A stretch of 10,803 bases of DNA from an uncultured Collinsella sp. (GTDB taxonomy: Bacteria; Actinomycetota; Coriobacteriia; Coriobacteriales; Coriobacteriaceae). The position numbers were made by a program, and so were the translations under genes. The stretch is taken from the NCBI GenBank assembly GCA_902489955.1, contig CABUBY010000057.1, positions 1 through 10,803 on the forward strand. Reading direction: 5' to 3'. Positions 6,632 to 10,803 of the stretch are shown one piece after another; the stretch's first letter is position 1, and every line of letters begins with the position of its first letter. The notes under the pieces are model-generated. The model saw only the letters and a program-made list of their open reading frames with translations. It had not been told where the DNA came from and made no database searches.

Positions 6632-6733
6632 CGGCTTCCCCAGGCACCCGATCTTGCCGTTCAAACCATCGTTTGCGTACCAAAGTACGCGGCGCTTCTC
6701 TTTCACGGCAACCTCGGGCACCTGGGAAAGCCG
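6632..6733 (+). repeat. 102-base foldback element between the two DCCP paralogues
   Basis: Two 29-base arms (6632-6660 and 6705-6733) pair in register at 24 of 29 positions: blocks of 6, 6, 5 and 7 pairs separated by small internal loops of 1, 2 and 2 mismatches. The 44-base apical part contains two more small hairpins, CAAAC-CATC-GTTTG (6662-6675) and GCGTAC-CAAA-GTACGC (6675-6690), which share one base. It starts 15 bases after the stop of paralogue 1 and ends 27 bases before the ribosome binding site of paralogue 2. It could be a small mobile repeat (MITE or REPIN-like), an attC-like hairpin, or a structured RNA controlling the second gene. GTTTCCTT after it is a weak T-tract, so partial termination is possible. 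Confidence 0.75.
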
Positions 6734-6770
6734 TTTCCTTGGTTGGTCAAAAGGTTTGTTAAGGAGTTAT

Positions 6771-7934
6771 ATGTCGGAAAATATGGAGCAGCCGTTGCCA
6801 TCCACGTTTGAGGAGTTCAACGAGCAGCGCAAGGCGGCGTTTATTCGTGTCAAGGATTACAAGCAGGCGGGCAATCGTCTGGTCGGCTTTTTGTGCAGCT
6901 ATACGCCGCTCGAGATTATCGATGCCGCGGGCGCCTCGAGCGTGGCCCTTTGCGGTACGTCCGATGAGGTGATTCCCGAGGCCGAGAAGGTGCTGCCGGC
7001 AAATCTGTGTCCGCTCATCAAGTCGACGTATGGTTTTGCCTATTCGCAAAAGTGCCCGTTTACGTACTTTAGCGACATGATCATCGGTGAGACCACCTGC
7101 GACGGCAAGAAGAAGATGTACGAGCTACTCAACGAGCTCAAGCGCACGCACATTCTGCATCTTCCGCAGGGTCGCGATCGCGCCTACGAGCGTGAAGGCT
7201 GGTACGAGGAGTGCTGCCTGCTCAAGGAGGAGCTCGAGAACTTCTACGGCATCACGATTACCGACGATGACCTGCGCGCTGCCGTCCGTCGTCGCAACCG
7301 CTTGCGTGCGGCCCAGCTCGAGATGTTTGCGCTGCAGGCCAACCAGCCGGCGGCCATGAGCGGCGTCGACCTGATGAGCACCATGTTTGCCGGCACGTTC
7401 AGCTTTGATATCGAGGCCTATGCGCAGCAGCTGGAGCAAAAGATTGTCAAGCTGCGCGAGGCCTACGACGCGGGCGAGCGCCCGGTTGCGGCGGATGCCA
7501 AGCGCATTCTGATCACCGGCTGCCCGGTGGGCGGCGTGATCAACAAGATCGGTCGCACCATCGAGTCCAACGGTGGTGTGGTCGTGTGCATGGACGACTG
7601 CTCGGGCGAGCGCACGGCGGCCATGATGATCGACCCGGAGGCTCCCGACATCCTTCGCGCCATCGCCGACCGTTACCTGGATATCAACTGCTCGGTCATG
7701 ACGCCCAACGACGGTCGTATGGAAAACACGCTGGCCATGTGCGAGAAGTATCACGTCGATGGCGTAGTGGAGAGCGTGCTCCAGGCGTGCCATACCTTTA
7801 ACGTGGAGAGTGCGCGCATGCAGGAGGCTGTCGAGGGTGCGGGTATTCCGTATATGAAGATCGAGACCGACTACAGCAACGGCGACATGGGCCAGATCGA
7901 GACCCGCATCGCCGCCTTCATCGAAACCCTGTAG
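6771..7934 (+). CDS. 2-hydroxyacyl-CoA dehydratase D-component/double-cubane cluster protein family (YjiM-like), paralogue 2
   Basis: A 387-residue protein of the same family as the upstream gene and close to E. coli YjiM in size. The ATG at 6771 follows AAGGAG (6761-6766) by 4 bases; the open frame continues upstream to 6411 but only as a shadow of paralogue 1 and the foldback. Shared Cys are C42 (FLCSYTPLE), C61, C80 (NLCPLIKS), C95, C110 (TTCDGKKK), C277 (MDDCSGER), C307 (INCSVMTPND) and C340. It differs from paralogue 1 in having CC at 148-149, C251 in ITGCPVGG where paralogue 1 has YTGTPMAV, and C273. The end motif IETDYSNGDMGQIETRIAAF is conserved. The two may form a heterodimer or act on different substrates. 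The activase that energises them follows 50 bases later. Confidence 0.85.
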   Translation: MSENMEQPLPSTFEEFNEQRKAAFIRVKDYKQAGNRLVGFLCSYTPLEIIDAAGASSVALCGTSDEVIPEAEKVLPANLCPLIKSTYGFAYSQKCPFTYFSDMIIGETTCDGKKKMYELLNELKRTHILHLPQGRDRAYEREGWYEECCLLKEELENFYGITITDDDLRAAVRRRNRLRAAQLEMFALQANQPAAMSGVDLMSTMFAGTFSFDIEAYAQQLEQKIVKLREAYDAGERPVAADAKRILITGCPVGGVINKIGRTIESNGGVVVCMDDCSGERTAAMMIDPEAPDILRAIADRYLDINCSVMTPNDGRMENTLAMCEKYHVDGVVESVLQACHTFNVESARMQEAVEGAGIPYMKIETDYSNGDMGQIETRIAAFIETL

Positions 7935-7939
7935 GACAA

Positions 7940-7970
7940 ATGCGGCAAAGGGATAGTTGCTTTGCCGCAT
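7940..7970 (+). other. Perfect 11-bp hairpin before the activase gene
   Basis: ATGCGGCAAAG (7940-7950) pairs perfectly with CTTTGCCGCAT (7960-7970) around a 9-base loop. No T-run follows; the activase ribosome binding site AGAAGGAGG comes immediately. It could block RNA decay, mark a processing site or tune activase translation relative to the dehydratase-like subunits. Confidence 0.7.
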
Positions 7971-7984
7971 AGAAGGAGGATGTC

Positions 7985-8749
7985 GTGGTTGGCATTGGTA
8001 TCGACATAGGCTCGACGGCCGCGAAGGCTGCAGTGGTGGAGACGGACGGCGCCATTGCGTGGACCTGCGTCATGCCGACGGGGTATTCGTCGGTCGATGC
8101 GGCCGAGCGCTTGCGCGGCGAGCTCGCTTCAGCCGACTATGACGTGGCTTCCGACGACGTGCGCGTGATCGCGACCGGCTACGGCCGTGTCGCCGTGCCC
8201 TATGCGCACAAGGTCGTGACCGAGATCACCTGCCACGGTACCGGTGCCGTGCGCCTGTTTGGCGATCACGGCACGGTGATTGACGTGGGCGGCCAGGACA
8301 CCAAGGTCATTCAGCTTAAAAGTGGCCGCGTGGCCAAGTTTGCCATGAACGACAAGTGCGCTGCCGGTACGGGGCGCTTTTTGGAGATCATGGCCGACCG
8401 CCTAGGCATTTCCCAGCAGCAGATGGCCGTCCTGGCGCGTTCCGGTGAGCCCACCAAGATCAGCAGCATGTGCACGGTGTTTGCCGAAAGTGAGGTTATC
8501 AGCCTGATCGGTCGCGGTGAGCCGCGCGAGAACATTGCGCGTGGCGTGATCGACAGCGTGGTCTCGCGCGTGGCCACTATGGCCGGGCAGGCGACGGGTG
8601 CTCAGTACTACCTGACGGGAGGCTTGTGCGAGAACGCTTACGTTGTGGAGCGGCTGGCGGCATTGGTGGGCTCGCCGGTCACCACCTCGCCCCAGGCCCG
8701 CTTCGCCGGTGCCATCGGCGCGGCGATTCGCGCACAGGCGCTCAATTAA
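7985..8749 (+). CDS. ATP-dependent activase of 2-hydroxyacyl-CoA dehydratase/DCCP family (HgdC, YjiL-like)
   Basis: A 254-residue ASKHA-fold iron-sulfur ATPase that drives single electrons at very low potential into its partner. The GTG at 7985 lies 5 bases after AAGGAGG; the nearby ATG at 7980 is out of frame and too close. The N-terminal phosphate loop GIGIDIGSTAAKAAVVE, the second ATP motif TVIDVGGQDTKVI (97-109) and the late TGGLCENAYVVERLAALVG segment are all present. Cys125 in NDKCAAGTGRFLE and Cys163 in SSMCTVFAESEV are the two ligands each subunit gives to the [4Fe-4S] cluster at the dimer interface. A single activase next to two candidate partners suggests it serves both. Some family members act in benzoyl-CoA reduction, but no CoA-ester pathway gene is visible here. 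Electron supply, usually ferredoxin or flavodoxin, is not encoded in the window. Confidence 0.93.
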   Translation: MVGIGIDIGSTAAKAAVVETDGAIAWTCVMPTGYSSVDAAERLRGELASADYDVASDDVRVIATGYGRVAVPYAHKVVTEITCHGTGAVRLFGDHGTVIDVGGQDTKVIQLKSGRVAKFAMNDKCAAGTGRFLEIMADRLGISQQQMAVLARSGEPTKISSMCTVFAESEVISLIGRGEPRENIARGVIDSVVSRVATMAGQATGAQYYLTGGLCENAYVVERLAALVGSPVTTSPQARFAGAIGAAIRAQALN

Positions 8750-8778
8750 TGCATCCGCCGTAGGCTCGCATTCATGCG

Positions 8779-8784
8779 TATACT
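8779..8784 (+). promoter_or_regulatory. Possible -10 element upstream of selD
   Basis: TATACT stands 35 bases before the selD ATG, but no convincing -35 is present at 17 or 18 bases. The 70-base gap after the activase could hold an internal promoter for the selenium genes. The alternative is read-through from the DCCP operon. Confidence 0.25.
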
Positions 8785-8819
8785 GGGAGAAAATGATTGA
8801 CCGATGAGAGGAGGTATCG

Positions 8820-9869
8820 ATGGCTGACGATCAGATTAAGCTTACGTCTATGACTGCCGCGAGCGGTTGAGCCGCTAAGTTGGCTCCCGGAGCCCTCGCC
8901 CAGGTCCTGGGCGACTTGCCAAATGTGCCCAACGACAATCTGCTCGTGGGGTTCGATACCTCCGACGATGCGAGTGTCTTCCGTGTTGGCGATAACTTAG
9001 GCCTCGTTCAGTCCATCGACTTCTTCCCGCCGATGGTCGACGACCCGTATCTGTTTGGCCAGATCGCTGCGGCCAACTCGCTGTCGGACATCTACGCCAT
9101 GGGCGGGCGGCCGAGCCATGCCATGAACCTGCTGTGCATTCCGAGCTGCCTGGGCGTCGAGGTCGCCGGCCAGATTCTGGCGGGTGGCGCCGACAAGTGC
9201 GTCGAGGCCGGTTGCTCTATCGCGGGCGGCCATACCATCAACGACGACGAGCCCAAGTACGGTCTGTCCGTGAGCGGGTTTGTCGCGCTCGACCGCATGC
9301 TCGCCAACAGCGGCGCGCGCGTGGGCGATGCGTTGCTGCTGACCAAGGCGGTTGGCTCGGGCATCATCACCACGGCCATTAAGGGCGAGCTCATCGAGCA
9401 GGACGAGGCCGCAGCCATGTTTGACTCGATGCGCACCCTCAACGAGGCTCCGATTCGTCTGGCCGAGGGACTTGAGCTTCACGGCTGTACTGACATTACG
9501 GGCTTTGGCCTGATCGGGCATGCGTGCGAGATGGCCGAGGGCTCGGGCGTGCAGATTGAGCTTGCGTCGGGGGCGGTGCCGCTCTTTGACCAGGTGCTCG
9601 ACATGGCGCGTCTGGGCATTATCCCCGCGGGCTCCTACCGCAACCAGGACTTCTTTGGCCCGCGCGTGGCTGCCGACGAAGACCTGGAGCCGGGCATGTT
9701 GGATTCGCTGTACGATCCGCAGACGTCTGGTGGCCTGCTCATCGCGGCACCTGCTGCCGATGTGGATGAGCTTGCGCGCCGTCTGCATGCCGAAGGACGT
9801 ATTGCCGCCGTCGTCGGTCGCGTGTGCGAGCCGGTGCCAGGCGGTCCTGCCGTCCACGTTGTTCGCTAG
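8820..9869 (+). CDS. selD: Selenophosphate synthase SelD, itself a selenoprotein (UGA = Sec at codon 17)
   Basis: SelD makes selenophosphate from selenide and ATP, the selenium donor for selenocysteine, selenouridine and Se-dependent Mo hydroxylases. The gene runs from ATG 8820 (AGAGGAGG at 8807-8814) through an in-frame TGA at 8868-8870 to TAG at 9867, giving 349 residues. The TGA sits at residue 17 in SG-Sec-AAKLAP, where E. coli SelD has catalytic Cys17, and Lys20 follows as expected. The product before the TGA, MADDQIKLTSM, matches SelD N-termini. Later motifs are VGFDTSDDASVF, QSIDFFPPMVDDPYLFGQIAAANSLSDIYAMGG, GCSIAGGHTI, TDITGFGLIGHACEM and YDPQTSGGLLIA. The frame after TGA opens only with a TTG at 8880, which would remove the active site. 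It leads the selenium genes, with yedF 60 bases downstream. Confidence 0.95.
8868..8870 (+). other. In-frame UGA read as selenocysteine
   Basis: The only in-frame stop in selD falls exactly at the catalytic Cys/Sec position of the family. Homology continues on both sides, so recoding fits and a nonsense mutation does not. Confidence 0.93.
8896..8914 (+). promoter_or_regulatory. Bacterial SECIS-like hairpin of selD
   Basis: TCGCCCA (8896-8902) pairs perfectly with TGGGCGA (8908-8914), leaving the loop GGTCC, which carries the GGU that SelB reads in E. coli-type SECIS loops. The loop starts 33 bases after the UGA, longer than in fdhF. A competing smaller stem, GGCTC-CCG-GAGCC (8882-8894), lies nearer. 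Confidence 0.65.
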
Positions 9870-9892
9870 CCCGCACGTTTATGTAACTGTTT

Positions 9893-9910
9893 ACCGTTCT
9901 CTAGAACGGT
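9893..9910 (+). other. Short hairpin between selD and yedF
   Basis: ACCGTTC (9893-9899) pairs with GAACGGT (9904-9910) around the loop TCTA and is followed by TCTTTCT. The T-tract is broken and the stem short, so it may weakly attenuate or process the transcript between selD and yedF. A strong terminator is unlikely. Confidence 0.45.
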
Positions 9911-9929
9911 TCTTTCTAAAGGAAAAGCT

Positions 9930-10556
9930 ATGTCTACCAAAATTGAAGTCAATGCCATGGGCGATGCCTGCCCGCTGCCCGTCGTCAAGACGCTCAAGGC
10001 CCTCAAGCAGCTCGATGGCGAGGGCGCCGTCGTGACCTCGGTCGATAACGAGACCGCCGTCAAGAACATCTCCAAGATGGCGCAGGAGAAGGGCTGCACG
10101 GCCTTGGTCGAGAAGGTTTCTGACGCCGAGTGGCACGTGACCGTGGCGACCTCTGGCGCCGTTGCCGTGGCCGATCCCGAGCAGGATGGCGCTGCCTTCT
10201 GTGATGCCAGCGCCGGCAAGGGCAAGCTCGTCATTTCCGTCTACACCGACTGCATGGGCCGTGGCGACGACGAGCTGGGCCACAAGCTCATGAAGGCCTT
10301 CATCTTTGCCGTGACGCAGCAGGAGGAGCTGCCCGCGACCATGCTGTTCTACAACGGCGGCGCCAAGCTCACCGTAGAGGGCTCTCCGGTGCTCGATGAC
10401 CTGAAGGGGCTGGCGGAGCAGGGTGTCGAGATTCTCACCTGCGGTACCTGCCTGGACCACTTTGGCATTAAGGACCAGCTTGCGGTGGGCGAGGTCACCA
10501 ACATGTATGTGATCGTGGAGAAGATGGAGCAGGCCGTGCGCGTCGTGCGCCCGTAG
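9930..10556 (+). CDS. yedF: Selenium metabolism protein YedF (TusA-like plus DsrE-like domains)
   Basis: A 208-residue cytoplasmic protein of the YedF family, which occurs in genomes that use selenium and is thought to carry or deliver selenium; its exact reaction is not established. The N-terminal TusA-like domain (about 4-75) has the CPLP motif with Cys14, the position of the sulfur-carrying Cys in TusA. A DsrE-like domain (about 98-205) opens with KLVISVYTDCMGRGDDELG and has the YNGGAKL segment and the CGTC pair (Cys171 and Cys174) in ILTCGTCLDHFG. The ATG at 9930 follows AAAGGA by 6 bases. It stands between selD and a DUF3343 gene, the usual setting for this family. The length and two-domain order match the family, and nothing is missing. 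Confidence 0.93.
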   Translation: MSTKIEVNAMGDACPLPVVKTLKALKQLDGEGAVVTSVDNETAVKNISKMAQEKGCTALVEKVSDAEWHVTVATSGAVAVADPEQDGAAFCDASAGKGKLVISVYTDCMGRGDDELGHKLMKAFIFAVTQQEELPATMLFYNGGAKLTVEGSPVLDDLKGLAEQGVEILTCGTCLDHFGIKDQLAVGEVTNMYVIVEKMEQAVRVVRP

Positions 10557-10575
10557 CGTATTGGTTGGAGTTGCC

Positions 10576-10803
10576 ATGAGGGAGAAGTGCCCGGCGCTTG
10601 TCATCACGTTTCCTACCACGGCGGCCGCCATGGGTTGTGAATCCCTGTGCATCGAGCGCGGTCTTCCCGGGCGGACGATTCCCGTGCCCGGGGAGGTCGC
10701 TGCCGGCTGCGGTTTGGCGTGGAAGGCGTTGCCTGCCGATGAGGAGCTGCTGCGCGGCGAACTCGCCGCGGCGGGCGTTCCCACCGAGGGCTTTACGGTG
10801 ATC
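10576..10803 (+). CDS. DUF3343 putative Se/S carrier-like protein, 5' part (runs off the window)
   Basis: The ATG at 10576 follows GGAG (10567-10570) by 5 bases and stands 19 bases after the yedF stop, so the two are co-transcribed. The 76 residues visible match the small DUF3343 family (putative Se/S carrier-like): an early VITFPTTAAAMGCESLC, then RTIPVPGEVAAGCGLAW, with the conserved Cys in AGCG. Family members are normally about 75-100 residues, so most of the protein is probably present, though the stop is outside the window. Pairing with yedF and selD argues for a role in handling reactive selenium; the biochemistry is unproven. No other frame in this segment shows a recognisable product. 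Confidence 0.85.
   Translation, partial: MREKCPALVITFPTTAAAMGCESLCIERGLPGRTIPVPGEVAAGCGLAWKALPADEELLRGELAAAGVPTEGFTVI

Noticed and set aside
5240..6721. A 493-codon minus-strand frame opposite the first DCCP gene.
   Set aside because: Antisense shadow; composition is Val/Gly/His/Leu-rich without motifs, and the + strand gene is well supported.
6411..6770. A longer N-terminus for DCCP paralogue 2 reaching into paralogue 1.
   Set aside because: That stretch is out of frame with paralogue 1 and translates to low-complexity sequence, and AAGGAG directly precedes the ATG at 6771.
7940..7970. The hairpin before the activase as an intrinsic terminator.
   Set aside because: No T-run follows it; the activase ribosome binding site is adjacent.
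8868..8870. selD as a pseudogene with a nonsense mutation.
   Set aside because: The UGA is exactly at the known Cys/Sec site and a GGU-loop hairpin follows. The rest of the gene is intact.
8880..9869. selD starting at the TTG at 8880.
   Set aside because: No ribosome binding site, and it would remove the catalytic Sec/Lys region. The ATG at 8820 with AGAGGAGG and Sec at the family position explains the gene better.
1..10803. CRISPR arrays, tRNA/rRNA genes, transposases or phage genes.
   Set aside because: I saw no regularly spaced repeats, no cloverleaf with tRNA-conserved bases, and no transposase or integrase motifs. The foldback at 6632-6733 is the only mobile-element candidate.

Overview
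The window is high-GC DNA (about 60% by eye) with every recognisable gene on the + strand, strong AGGAGG-type ribosome binding sites, some GTG starts and an anaerobe's gene content. This fits an anaerobic gut actinobacterium of the Coriobacteriia, and Collinsella is my best guess. The taxon is inferred from gene content and style, not from a marker gene.

Region 1 (1-1286) is molybdenum cofactor synthesis: the 3' part of moeA, cut by the left edge, then a MogA/MoaB-type protein and a clear intrinsic terminator. Region 2 (1287-4949) is a molybdate ABC transporter operon, modA-modB-modC. It has its own promoter, TTATC/GATAA repeats upstream and a terminator after modC. ModB is about twice the usual size because a secreted domain of roughly 190 residues precedes the permease.

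Region 3 (4950-5332) is a 380-base leader. It holds a promoter candidate, a TTATC/GATAA element resembling the one before modA, two short overlapping ORFs with Shine-Dalgarno sequences, and several hairpins. Region 4 (5333-8749) encodes two divergent paralogues of the 2-hydroxyacyl-CoA dehydratase D-component/double-cubane cluster protein (DCCP, YjiM-like) family and one ATP-dependent activase (YjiL-like). A striking 102-base foldback structure lies between the two paralogues. An 11-bp perfect hairpin precedes the activase.

Region 5 (8750-10803) is selenium metabolism. selD is itself a selenoprotein with an in-frame UGA at codon 17, followed by a SECIS-like hairpin with GGU in its loop. After it come yedF (TusA-like plus DsrE-like domains) and the start of a DUF3343 (putative Se/S carrier-like) gene cut by the right edge.

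Taken together, the window supplies molybdate, part of the pterin cofactor pathway and activated selenium, next to an ATP-driven low-potential reductase of unknown substrate. The Mo and Se parts could serve a selenocysteine formate dehydrogenase or a selenium-dependent molybdenum hydroxylase encoded elsewhere. The two DCCP paralogues beside selenium-handling genes are the best candidate here for an undescribed system.
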